Assembly (NCBI GenBank): GCA_034440635.1
Contig: JAOTON010001697.1
Span: 1-64,000, forward strand
Direction: 5' to 3'
Source: Lepas anatifera
Lineage: Eukaryota; Arthropoda; Thecostraca; Lepadidae
DNA: 64,000 bases
Part shown: positions 46,499 through 57,600 of the stretch, piece after piece
How the letters are laid out: each line of letters opens with the position of its first letter
Position numbering within the stretch: position 1 is the first letter of the stretch
Made by a program: the position numbers and the translations under genes
The notes under the pieces: generated by a model
What the model saw: the letters and a program-made list of their open reading frames with translations, nothing else
Database searches by the model: none
What the model was told of the DNA's origin: nothing

Positions 46499-46680
46499 AT
46501 TTATTTGAAAAAAGAAACCAGGAAAAGAATGAAAACCGAAACAACGAAAGACACGACACAGAAGAAGCAAAAAAGAGAAGCATAACGATACTGAACTCAA
46601 CACATGCCAAAGCCATCTCATCTGCGTTTAAAGGAAAATGAGTCGAAATATGCATCCACTCAGGAAAGAAAACAGGTGAC

Positions 46681-47043
46681 TTGTTAAAAAAGAAAAATCA
46701 AGTTATTAATACAAACAGTGTCATTTACAAAATTCCCTGCTCCGGACCATGCCAAAAATGTTATATCGGAGAAACTGGACGAGGCCTTTCGACAAGGCTC
46801 AGCGAGCATAAACGATATGTAAAAAACCATTGCGAAAATAGCAGCGTAGTGAGACATATTGATACGTGTAACTATTTACCAAAATGGGAGAACGCTAAAA
46901 TACTTAAAAGTGGCATGACAAAACCAATAAGAAAAGCATTAGAGGCAGCATATATTCTAAGCGATCATTCGGCACATAACTCTAAATCAGGTTTTTTCAG
47001 GTGGGGAACAGCAGCGGCACGGTTAGCTTTAGATCAAGAGTAA
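46681..47043 (+). pseudogene. Penelope-like GIY-YIG endonuclease domain, open but 5'-truncated
   Basis: A 120-codon open frame. It has the GIY half as VIYKI (residues 14-18), cysteines 20, 24 and 27 in CSGPCQKC, YIG at 28-30, and the conserved T-R-L-R-L-EH pattern through residue 43. It continues RHIDTCNYLPKW and ends LALDQE. In Penelope-like elements this domain follows the reverse transcriptase in one polyprotein. Here the upstream part is missing, so the ATG is only the first in the open stretch and probably not a real start. It differs from the minus-strand copy at a few residues (KRYVKN versus KRDVKN, AAYIL versus AAHIL). Probably not expressed. Confidence 0.85.
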
Positions 47044-47146
47044 TTCAGTGATTTTCTTAAATATTCCAAGGCGATTCAAAGTGTTTTTCAGTGATCTGTT
47101 TCGAACTTTAGCTTTTGTATGTGTATTTACAGTGTTTTTGATGTGA

Positions 47147-47184
47147 GCTACTGACGAAGGAACACTGCTTCGGAAACGTATAGT
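47147..47184 (+). ncRNA. Candidate hammerhead ribozyme, plus arm
   Basis: The order fits a type I hammerhead: stem I strand GCTA, core CTGACGA (47151-47157), stem II, core GAA, minimal stem III AC/GT, cleavage-position A (47180), stem I strand TAGT. Stem II (AGGAAC/GCTTCG) holds two mismatches here. Hammerheads with very short stem III are known in Penelope-like elements. Activity of this copy is doubtful. Confidence 0.5.
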
Positions 47185-47276
47185 ATTCAAAAAAGTTAAT
47201 AAAGTACGTGTTTTGCTAAAGATCTCTATTGTCCGTGAGGCGATTCAAATCGTCAACAGAAAACATTCATGATTTA

Positions 47277-47640
47277 CTTGAAACACATCCAGTGAAAAGG
47301 GGTCTGGCGTGGACGAACTGTGGCGGAGGGTTCCGAAGTTGCCACCCTGAAGCTTAATAAAAGCCAAGAGGGCTGGGAAAACACACGTTTGGCTATGAAA
47401 ACTGTAGTGATCTACGTTATATAATATTTACATTGGCCTTGATCATTATCTTCAAGGTCAAATCTTGGCCTTGCATGGAACTTGCGTGATATAATACAAA
47501 TAAGCCGCGAATACACCGAAAACGGAGGCTGAGGCCCTACTGCTGTATTTAATGCTCGCAAGGGATAGGGATTAAGACTTGTCTATCAGCTGAGAGCAGA
47601 TCAGCGGTAGAGCTGATCACGGATGCTGGGCGCACAGCGG
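47277..47640. other. Stretch without recognisable gene
   Basis: Unique sequence between the Penelope-like insertion and the 117 bp minisatellite. Nothing is recognised. Confidence 0.5.
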
Positions 47641-48200
47641 CGCTGTTTCAAACGAGGGAATGTACGGCGGTACAGTACACCACAGCCCATGCGTGCACGG
47701 CGGAACAGTGTCAACCCAGTTCATGTAAGGCGGCACAGTACACCACAGTCGGTGTGTGCATAGCGGCACAGTTTCAAAACATGGCGGTACAGTACACCAC
47801 AGCCCATGCGTGCACAGCGGCACAGTGTCATACCAGTTCATGTAGGGAGGAACAGTATACCACAGTCGATGTGTGCATAGCGGTACAGTTTCAAAACATG
47901 GCGGTACAGTATACCACAGCCCATGCGTGCACAGCGGCACAGTGCCATACCAGTTCATGTAGGGCGGAACAGTATACCACAGTCGATGTGTGCATAGCGA
48001 CACAGTTTCAAAACATGGCGGTACAGTATACCACAGCCCATGCGTGCACAGCGGCACAGTGTCATACCAGTTCATGTAGGGCGGAACAGTATACCACAGC
48101 CGATGTGTGCCCGGGGCAGAGATTCAAACCAGGGAATTCATGGCGGTACAGTAAGTGTACTACAACCGATTGGCCCTTGTCGGCAGAGTTTCAAGCCGGG
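47641..48200 (+). repeat. Minisatellite with 117 bp period made of two half-repeats
   Basis: The landmark GGCGGTACAGTA recurs at about 47666, 47783, 47900 and 48017, exactly 117 bp apart. Each period is two diverged halves of about 58 bp, both with a core CGG(T/C/A)ACAGT. Because 117 is divisible by three, frames stay open on both strands (152 and 164 codons) with repeated translations. These are not supported as genes. The ends are more diverged. Confidence 0.9.
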
Positions 48201-48600
48201 TATGTGTGGCAGTACAGTATGTCACATGGGATCTCACTAACTAACTAAAAGAGTAAACGTTTAAGCTTGTGCACCAACTGGCAGGGCTGCATGGCATCGC
48301 CAACTATTTTCCTGTTGGAAGGATTTCTAGGGAGTTCATTTCTCTTTTGGAGTACCTAAGCAAACTTGAAAGCCTATAGGTCAAAACATTAATGACCAGT
48401 TTTCAAAATTATTTTAGCAATTGGAAAAATTAACAAGAAACACCGTCTTTAGAAATCAGATTGAATCATAAAAATGCACTCCATCTGCCCACACGTGAAA
48501 TCAGTCAAATCAAAATCCAAATCCAAACCGAGGTCACAATACGTATGCTCAACAATTTAACTGTGATTAGCAAGGCTGGAGATGTCTTCTCAATCCATGG
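48201..48600. other. Stretch without recognisable gene
   Basis: Unique sequence. No recognisable coding or RNA feature. Confidence 0.5.
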
Positions 48601-48730
48601 AAGCGGGGGTCTTGGATGGGTTAACGCTGGCACGGCATATAATCCCTATACAAAGCCTATTGCAGACACAAAATCCGGCGGGGTTCTAAGCCCCAACGCC
48701 CCCCCTCCAGGATCTCCATCCATGATAAAT
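48601..48730 (+). repeat. Dispersed repeat, copy 2
   Basis: Contains TGGATGGGTTAACGCTGGCA, ACAAAGCCTAT and AGGATCTCCA in the same order as the segment at 36870-36995. The family is unknown. Confidence 0.5.
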
Positions 48731-50495
48731 AGGTACAGGTAATCCTTACAACAATACCAATTGAGCATGCCCGCCACAAATGCAGAATTAGTGATGTAAG
48801 TTTTCCTCAGACACAAACCAGTCCACCACAGAGCCGCAGAACTTCGCGAGTGAGATGAGCAAGCATTAGTCCTGAGGTCAATTCTGCTAACGGCAGGTTA
48901 GGTGCACTGCAGACCGGCGCGCTAAATCGGTAGCAGGTTGGGTAAGGCTTGGTTATGTCATACCACCTAAATAAAACTCCGATGGGCACTAATGGTAATT
49001 AAACAATCTGTGAAAATTGTTTAATTACCCCGGAACTTTATCATTGCAGGTCTGGTGACTACGGGTGTTGCTCTATAAAATGTGTTTGTGGACCAAGGTG
49101 ATTTGTTTCAAACAAAAATTTACGAGCCTTCTAATTGGAGTTTGCACAGTGGACAGGGTTTAAAAATAATGCTGCTCCTGTCCCTGCAGTAACATTCAGC
49201 AGTCAGCATTTGCCCGCACGCCGCACCAGAGTGAGTGGTCCAGTGCAGGCTTCACTCTTTCAGAAGGGGAAGGGGAGACTCAGCGAAGCGAGCGGGTTGT
49301 CGTTTTTCAGGGTCGATATATTGTACAGTATTCTCATTTAATAGCTTGAATAGCCAGGTTATGAAGACCGAAATCAGAAGTAAGACTATAAAAATTGAAA
49401 GAAGGGGAATAAATAATTATCGGGATGTGAAGAAAAGAATTTATGTGATCCGTTGGCTAAACTTTTAACGAAGCGACACACAATCTCCAGTCCATTCTAT
49501 TTATTGACACGACAATTGCTTGAACAAAGAACACTTATTAGCACATTGCATTTCCCTGAGGCCTACCCAACGTTAGGGAAGTCATAGATGCATCACTGGT
49601 GCTCATGGACGTATTCTAAATTTTTCGTTTCTTCCCTTTTCCCCTGGATCGATAATTATTTGTAAAAGCTCCGTAGCCAGAGCGGCACCTTGCTGCTATT
49701 TTACCTTGGATTTCGAAAGGTACCATCTGCCGAGTACTACGGGCACCAGGTACTTACAAGGAAGTGATAGAGGTTTCAGCAAGACTCTCCGAGATAGGGC
49801 CAGGGAAAGTCTCTGGGTCTGCTCCTCACTGACACTTGGAACAGAGGGCACGATTCCCCACAAAAATTGCACATGGTTACCCTTCCACCCAAAGGAATCA
49901 GCGCGTCTAGGTATCATCTACATATTTGACATCCATAGAAATAAGACTCAGATCTAGACAATTTTCACTTTTAGAGATACAAGTAATTTTCAAAGGCGGA
50001 CAAATGCAGTTATTGAGCGTTAACACTTATTATTTGGCATTCTGTGAAGGTTATACCGATTACAGACTGGATATATCAGTCCTGAAGATTCGATTCCAGT
50101 GCAACGGCACAATCAGATCTATCGAGTTCACGATGGTGCCGATGGGGATCGTGATCAAAGGGGATCTAAATCAAAGGGAAGATGGTGGGAAGGACGCGTA
50201 CCCTGAACTAGTGAGCTAAGGAGACGTCCCCTAAAACGTTTGGGATCCAACTTTGGGTCCAACGTAAATCTTGCAATTTTAGCCCTGGTGAAGTGCATCG
50301 GGAAAGTTTTCCAAGACGGTCAGCATTTTCCAGCTTCACCTCCCACTCCCCTCTCTCCAGTCGCCGCTAGTCCAAAGCCTCCCCCAGTGAGCAGATCGTG
50401 GATACGCCCCTGATGGTGACGCTGTCAACTTGCAGTCGGCGTTCATGGAGTGCAGTCAAAATACACCGTTTTTGCGTATTTAGCGCACACCTGTG
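48731..50495. other. Stretch without recognisable gene
   Basis: Unique sequence. Frames up to 97 codons (for example at 49926-50219) show no family resemblance and no clear splice context. Confidence 0.5.
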
Positions 50496-50499
50496 GACA

Positions 50500-50780
50500 C
50501 TGCCACTTCAGAGGCAGAAGATGACATGCTGGCCAGCCCTGTGCATCGTAGTGTTCTGACTCTGCCATATCTATGGCAGAAGACATCGCGGCCGATCCTG
50601 TGCCTTGTAGTATCCCAAACCTGCCATCTCTGTGGCAGAAGACATCGCGGCCGACCCCGCGCGTTGTAATGTCCTAACGCTTCATCTTTGTGAAAGAAGA
50701 GATATCAGCCGGCCCAGTGCGTCGTAATATTCTGACACTGCCATCTCTGAGGCAGAAGAAGACGTCGCGGCCGGTGTTCC
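50500..50780 (+). repeat. Tandem repeat, about 59 bp period, nearly five copies
   Basis: Copies of a unit containing CTGCCATCTCTGTGGCAGAA and GACATCGCGGCCG start near 50500, 50562, 50621, 50680 and 50738. Each unit contains a short inverted repeat, CTGCCA...TGGCAG. Confidence 0.85.
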
Positions 50781-51190
50781 ATCATCTGAGGTCGCGCTGC
50801 TGGCGCCGCCGGGCCGCCCCGTCATTATCTGGTCGGCTCGTTTGTCCAGCGGCGCGATACTGTGTACTTTACCAGCCGGGTCGTGCCGCGCTCCGGCATC
50901 TCAATCACGGAGCAGCTCCCGCCTCCGGCCAAAACGAGATGAAAACATCTGCAGCTCCGCACAAGCTCCACTCGTACCTGATCTACAAGCTTGCAAGGTG
51001 TTATGCTACTGAAAATATCTGGAGTTCTAAGCCATGTGCCTCCAGTTGTGCAGGTGGAGGCAGTGTTTGGTGATTTCTCGGCTCTGTAGTGTGCGGCGGC
51101 CTCCGGTCACAGTGATGGTGGTCGGAGGCGGTGTCAGATCCGCCCCCGCAGCGGAGGTCCGCCACGTCACCCGTCAGAGAGCCGCCGGCC
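50781..51190. other. CpG-rich segment
   Basis: GC-rich sequence with frequent CpG between two tandem repeats. No recognised exon. It could be promoter-like, but no supporting element is evident. Confidence 0.25.
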
Positions 51191-51194
51191 GTCA

Positions 51195-51620
51195 GGTCAG
51201 CCCGGCAGCGAGATATCAGGTCAGGTAGTGAGGCGTTAGGTCAGGTGGTGAGACATCAGTTCAGGTAGTGAGACTTCAGGTCAGGTAGTGAGACATCAGG
51301 TCAGGTAGTGAGACATCAGTTCAGGTAGTGAGACATTAGGTCAGGTAGTGAGGTCAGACAGTGAGACATCAGGTCAGGTAGTGAGGTCAGACAGTGAGAC
51401 ACCAGGTCAGGTAGTGAGACATCAGGTCAGGTAGTGAGACATCTGTTCAGGTAGTGAGACGTCAGGCCAGGTAGTGAGGTCAGGTAGTGAGACATCAGGT
51501 CAGGTAGTGAGACATCAGGTCTGATGGACAAACAGTGCGACATCCCATCTAGTAAACTGGCCACCAGATGTCATGTCAGGCAGCGAGGCGTCAGGTCAGG
51601 CAGCGAGACAACAGCTCAGC
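51195..51620 (+). repeat. Minisatellite, 20 bp unit
   Basis: About twenty copies of a unit near AGACATCAGGTCAGGTAGTG, with some shortened copies (GAGGTCAG). The edges are degenerate (GGCAGCGAGGCGTCAGGTCA near 51580). Confidence 0.9.
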
Positions 51621-51956
51621 TCTTAAACGTAAATTTTGGCGGTGATGTTTTTGCAATACATCACCTCCATCATGGACAGATCAAAAAGGGGCGAAGGACG
51701 CGAATCCATCCTGACCTCACGGAAGGGTCCTCCAGTTCATGCCAGGTATACCGGTCCTGGCCTGCGAAACGCCCCTATTGTTCGTTGTAGGTGTCTTAAA
51801 ATAGACTTTGGAAGGAGGCAAAGTTAGAGGCGCACTTTTTCTCTCCTTTCCCTCCGAAAAATGGCATATATGTACTGCCCTAAGCCGCCCTTTTCCAATG
51901 ATGGCCGCCCCTCTACTGTCAGCCACAGACCCAAGCTCTGGTTATGAGGCCTTTAA

Positions 51957-52979
51957 CCCGCGCCCCACCAGGGGTCCGGCGCCACCTTCGCCCCACCGGG
52001 GGCATCGATGGCCCCATCTAACTCCGAAAATATGGGCGTTAGCGCAAATCTGCAAAGTGCAATAGAAAGCTCGCGTGAATTCAGTAAGAAATTACTTCAC
52101 ATGTTTTAGTGCTCAGGTCAATGGTTTGACCTCCAGAGGTCAAATTAGGTCAATATCGGCTATTTTCACTCAAATATGCAATGATTAAGCAAACTGGGCA
52201 TAACTCTTATGTCATTAGAGCTATTGAGGCCTGGTAAAGTACATTTGATAGAAACTTTCCAGTACTTTTTCCGCTATGTGGAACGTAAAGACCTCCCGCC
52301 AGTGGTTTGACCTCCAGAGGTCACCTCGTGACCTAATATGACCTGAGGTCACGAAAGGTCACAAAGTGACTTTGCCGTAAATCAAATGAAAGCCAGTGAC
52401 AAGACAAACACGATGGTATTTGTTTCACCGCTCTAGCTTAATTAGGTCAAAAGTTATTGTCAAAATACTGTTTTTGACCTCTGGTGACCTTGGATGACCT
52501 TGAAAAAGTCAAAGGGCAAATATGATCCCTGGGATCCGTGAAGGGGTGTCCAAAAACGCTGTTCTGAGCAGTCTGAGTATTTGCAATCATTTTTGTGACT
52601 TTTATATCATGAAACAGCTTTTCCCCATGCTTTTCCAATGGGAGAGGTCGCCTCGTGACCTGACCTCAGGGCACGAAATCGAAAAATTCTGAACATACAC
52701 CTTGTAGACCCTGGAAGGGTCATGAAGTGTAGGAAGTTTCAAATCGATCGACTTTGAAATGTAGCTCTTACAGAGCTCTAAAGTTGAAGTGAGGTGACCT
52801 TGGTTGACCTCGTCTGGTGACCTGACCTTGGGTGACCCGGGGTAAAAAATTTCAGGGATGATGGGAAAATGATGCAGTGAGAGGTAGAGCTCTCAACCGC
52901 GGTGCTGCGCCTCGTCGTTTTTCTGCTATCCCGGGAAAACCTTAGGAGGGGCCATCGATGGCCCCCGGTGGGGCGAGGG
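51957..52979. mobile_element. piggyBac-like MITE, 1,023 bp
   Basis: TTAA flanks both ends (51953-51956 and 52980-52983), with CCC/GGG immediately inside. The right end, inverted, reads CCCTCGCCCCACCGGGGGCC and then ATCGATGGCCCC. The left end has the same pieces separated by an extra stretch of about 27 bp, CCCGCGCCCCACC...CGCCCCACCGGGGGC, as if partly duplicated. TTAA targets and CCC termini are known for piggyBac elements. The interior has no transposase and is rich in GAGGTCA/TGACCT half-sites. Confidence 0.75.
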
Positions 52980-53129
52980 TTAAAACACTGTGACATTGAC
53001 GCTGTGGTCGGCACTTGGTCTCACAAGCATGAGAAGGCCAAGTAAAATGAGGTACAATCGAGACTGTCCCCAAACTCTTGCAGCCAATCCGGGGAAATAC
53101 GTTTGAAACATATCTCCCGACTCAGATTC

Positions 53130-53158
53130 GATTCAGATCTGAAGCTCAGATCTGAATC
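53130..53158. repeat. Perfect 13 bp inverted repeat with 3 bp spacer
   Basis: GATTCAGATCTGA (53130-53142) and TCAGATCTGAATC (53146-53158) are exact complements around AGC. The adjacent sequence repeats GATTC/GAATC pieces. No function is inferred. Confidence 0.85.
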
Positions 53159-54215
53159 AATATATGAAGTTAAAGCTTGGATGTCTATTTGGATATCAGG
53201 TCCATGGCACAGTCTGCCAAGGTTACTTACTCTCGATTCCGTTATTGGCCGAATGTTTCATGGACCAGAAAAGAAAATAGTTCTCCAAACTTTAGCTCCG
53301 GATTCGGGTCAAGATCTGAACTCTAGATTTGTATCAAACCTGAGTCAATAGATTTTTCTGACAGACAAATGTTTCATCATGACTGGCTGAGTGAGGTTGG
53401 AGGAGGTCGTAATTTCATTTTGTTTTTGTTTTCTCTTGGCCGTGGGAACAAGCTGTTTCTGTTTTTCTAGGGACCAGGCACGTCACCCTGCCGGTTTCAA
53501 ACTGCTCGAAAGCATTGTTGCCATGACTCTCGTTCAACTACTACACCACTGGCTCCGCGAACAGCGACACCCACTGCTGAAATTCCAGATTCAATAATTT
53601 TCAACAATACATTTGTAGAACTCTTGTCCTGAAATCTCCCAGAATGGTGCTTGAAAAGTACCCAGCGTAACTTCCAGGAGTTCCCCCCCCGTTTTCCCCT
53701 CCTACCTATTGTCTGATGGTTCACCCCTCGTCCCGATTAGAATGATAGATCAGTTCTTGGGCTTAAAAGTTCAGTCTTGATTTATGGGAATGCTGCGACT
53801 TTTTATTGTCTGAGATGTGTGTGCCATCATTTCTACATTTTTAATGATTTTTATTGTTGGCTTTTCAGTTAACCTGCACCTAGATAAAAGTTGACCTCTA
53901 TACTCATGTAGAAAACGAACGTTTGAATCGACCAGTGTCGCATTCAGCCCTAAGCTTTTCTGATGTATAACACAACTGACGAATTCACCCTCCGTTTTTT
54001 TCTTTCCTTCAAATGTCATGTCTGAAGGTGACATTTTGCGAAAGATACCATGCGTAAGTTTGCGAAAGGTACCTTGCATAAGTGCATTAAGTACACTTCT
54101 GTACCAATTGCCTTCGCTTGTATCATGGTAAGAAAGGTGGATTTGGACAAATATATGTCTGTCTGTCTGTGACGTATTATCCATCATAATAAGTGAGCAG
54201 ACGTCCATAATGTGT
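53159..54215. other. Stretch without recognisable gene
   Basis: Unique sequence with frames up to 145 codons on the minus strand (53771-54208) that match no family I know. No repeat is seen. Confidence 0.45.
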
Positions 54216-54219
54216 GATG

Positions 54220-54505
54220 CTGGCCGGTCGGTTACATCAGGTGTGTTTCCCTGGCCTGTTGCTCACATCATTTGTGTTCCTATCCGGTAGGTCACATCAT
54301 TTGTGTTCCTATCCGGTAGCTCACATCAGGCGTGTTCCTATCCGGTTAGTCACATCATTTGTGTTCCTATCCGGTAGGTCACATCAGGCGTGTTCCTATC
54401 CGGTTAGTCACATCGGGTATGTTCATGATCGGTTCGCTTCATCAGGTGTATTCCTATCCGTTTGGTCACATCAGGTGTGTTCCTGGCCTGTTCGTCACCT
54501 GCTGT
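54220..54505 (+). repeat. Minisatellite, 30 bp unit, about nine copies
   Basis: Copies of GTGTTCCTATCCGGTAGGTC plus ACATCA(TTT/GGC) are spaced 30 bp apart. Outer copies are degenerate (GTTTCCCTGGCCTGTTGC). The 30 bp period keeps frames open; these are not counted as genes. Confidence 0.9.
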
Positions 54506-54654
54506 GGCCATTGTCACGGAGCTGCCGGGTTCCTCCAGCATCCGCGGTGCCCCTGTACTCTTCACCCTCGCACTTTAGTGATCATCCCACCGGTGCCATA
54601 GCCGCACCAATAGAGCAGACCTGAAACCCAGCCAGCATCAGATATCCCTCTAAT

Positions 54655-57600
54655 CAGGGGTCTAAAAAGTGAGCTTGTGGTCGCCGACTAAAATCCAAGC
54701 TTCTTCGATGGTCGCCGAACCTAATGCTACATGTATTACAAAATCGGTCTTAAAAGTGGTATAAATATGGCTATAGAGAAGCACTGGCGGGTGCAAGGAG
54801 GAAGGTTCCGATAAAATATAGATATAAAAAGCCTATAAAATATAGATCGGGTTTCTCGATATCGATGACCTAAGCCAGATTCAAGTCATTACCTAAGTGA
54901 TTTCATGAGATTATAATTTAGTATCAAAGTCAAAGTTATGACCTGAAAGCAACAAAATTATACATTCTGGCCATTAACCCTAGCCCCGGTGACCAGCATG
55001 AATCACCTATGAACCCCCATGGTGGGAGGGGGTTAAAAATGACACTCTCGATCTCGGAAAAAAAGAAAGATAGAAGCGGAAAAAGCGATCGAAATGTCGT
55101 CGGAAATGCAATCGGCGTTACTCCCGGCATTTTTGCGTAAGGTCAATACTGTGGTCACCAGGGGAAAAAAATTCATATACGTCAAAATGTATCAAATGCA
55201 GTGCTCTATAAAATCTTGCTTATCTCCGTACGCAAAATAGCCGGAACCACTTTCTTAACGCTATTCGACAGAGCCGGACCAGCTCTTTCACTGAGACAAC
55301 ATCCATTTTCATATCCGGTCAAAGGCTAGGGCGCAACAAGACACTGAATATTGGGGATGTTATAACGTGCTTCAAGTTATAATAGGAAAAACGCTCGCTT
55401 TGGGCGTGATATGTTTGACCTTAAAGCCAATGTTGGATAGTGATCAGTCATGTATACGCACTACGCAGTCATGAATACGTATCGATAGTGCCCACTAAGC
55501 TTAGGCTAAGTGTGATCGGAGGTCAATCGAGGTCAAAGATGATACGCTGCCCGTACACAAGGGCAATTAAATGGGCGCCGAAAGCGGGGGGACGGGGTAC
55601 CTACGCATCCCTCTGTTGGCAAACCAGGGGGGACGTCTCCCCAAAATTTTCGGTTCATCGTCATTAATGCTGTCAGGTACCAAATATGCTCACAACTCGC
55701 CTGCCCCGGTCAGCACCAGCCCAGGTCCGTTCTCCTGTAAAAATTCCGTGGCAGCGCCCTTGGGCATTAACATTTTCGCCCATCACTTCTATACCAAGCA
55801 AGTTTCAACCATGATTGGTGCACCATTGTTGTTCTCTCATCAATAATGGTTTTATTTTGTGTCCATCCATGTGAAAAATTGTTAGGCCTTATCTTAGAGA
55901 CAAATAAAAGGGTTGCAGCACCTTAAAAAGAGCCTTTGAAACAGTTCCGATGTTTCTTTTAACTAGAGAAAAAAGGTTTTTATGTACATGCGTCGTGAAA
56001 TACTTGTGATTCTTCACCTTGAGGCACCACAAATCAGATAAATTCCTGTAACATTTCAAATAAATAATTTAAAAATTTTTCATTGGAAACATTTGCTCAG
56101 AAATGCAGTGGAAAATGTCAACTATTGCTAAGATAAGGCCCAATTTTCGCTCCATTGTTGAACATGGTTCTACTCAAAGCAATAGCAATGCTGTCTCTTG
56201 GGGATAACCTTGTTTTCTTTGCATGACATCATTCCCATGATAACTATTTCCAAAGCTCTTAATTGATGCATTTTAGCATTAATAATCAGGACTGAAAGTT
56301 TCCAGAATAGTTGCTGATGACCCATTTGGACCAGGATTGGGTACTGAGAAGAACTGTTTGCATTTCAGCAACCTGTTTTTTGTGTGGACACAATCTTTTT
56401 GAATCTCAGAAATCAATATTTCTGCTGTACCTCTGCGGCAGTGCTCCCATACTTCATCCATACTAGAGAAAACAAAACGAGTTAACTTTCTTGTGACAAA
56501 AAATACAAGATATTATCAGAAACTTGGATGCATATAATCAGTCAGTTAAAAAAAAAAACACACACACTCTGATCACCCTGTGTCCATCCATCTGTGCGAA
56601 AGACACAGCTTATTCTATGTTTGGCAGACTTGAATTGGACCATTTTCCTTGCATTGGAGTCTTCTGGCAAATTGGAAATGGTTTATCACATCTTCGTGCT
56701 GTGCATGAATGCACATTTCTATCCCTTATGGGGTACCAATGCACAGTGATGGATCTAAGATTTTTGTAAGGGGCAGCCCTCTGAGGGTGCATGCTGTCAT
56801 CCAAAAGGGCACACTTCACTCAAAAGGGTGGCTATCATCATCAATCAGTGGGAGAAAACTGTGGTTGGTGTGACTTAAAAATGGTAACAGTGCCATAAAT
56901 GGGAATGATGAGCCATAAATGGGAATGCTTGATCCATAGATGGGAACACCCATTCCCAATTATGGGAATGCTTGAGACTATTTTCCAGAACAATATTTTG
57001 GGCCATGAAACAAACTTTTAGTCTTTCTACCTGGCTTATTTCTGTTATTAAAATTTTAGAGGGCAATTATCTTTGAAGCAGAAACAGGAAATCATACTTT
57101 ATACCCTGCCTGAAATATTGAAGCTCAACATGTTTATTATAATCATTCACATGTCTTGGTGCATCTGTGTAAATAAAACACTAGTCATATACAAAATCAA
57201 TAAATAGATAGTGAAAAAATAAAAGTTTTTAAATATTTGATTTATATTGTCACTTGAGATAATAATATATACAGACCAAGACATATGGTCATACAGAACA
57301 TGATGCAAGCCAGCCTAGCACAACAAAACCTGTTTTCAGCACCTTTAATGCCATTTTTCACAACTTCTAAACTTCAAAGCTCCATCTGTAGCCCCATCAT
57401 TTGTATTCTAGTGGTGGAGGCAGTAGCAAAGTATTTTCTGCCTCACAGACCTGGTTTAACCAGTTTTTGGGGGTACCTTTTTCCTCAGGCCACCCTTAAT
57501 CCTTTCAAACTTAAGGGGCCCTGAATTCGAGTTCCGGGATCCCTTGGAACTGTCACTGCCTTGGCACCCCCAATGAAAGCCCAAGTTATTTTCTGTGCCT

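Larger units (their letters stand above)
44934..47264. mobile_element. Penelope-like retroelement insertion, two inverted 5'-truncated copies
   Basis: The insertion is flanked by the 12 bp direct repeat ATTCATGATTTA (44922-44933 and 47265-47276). The left arm is a minus-strand copy (46500 to 44934) that starts inside the reverse transcriptase. The right arm is a plus-strand copy (about 46505-47264) that starts in the linker before the endonuclease. The two meet head to head near 46500. Family evidence: a YIDD reverse-transcriptase motif followed by FLDVLIMR, a GIY-YIG endonuclease, and hammerhead-like motifs in both 3' parts, all known features of Penelope-like elements. The left arm has stops and a nested MITE, so the element is dead. 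Confidence 0.9.

Noticed and set aside
47617..48248. Protein gene of 152-164 codons on either strand
   Set aside because: The frames follow the 117 bp repeat period, are repetitive, and exist on both strands at once.
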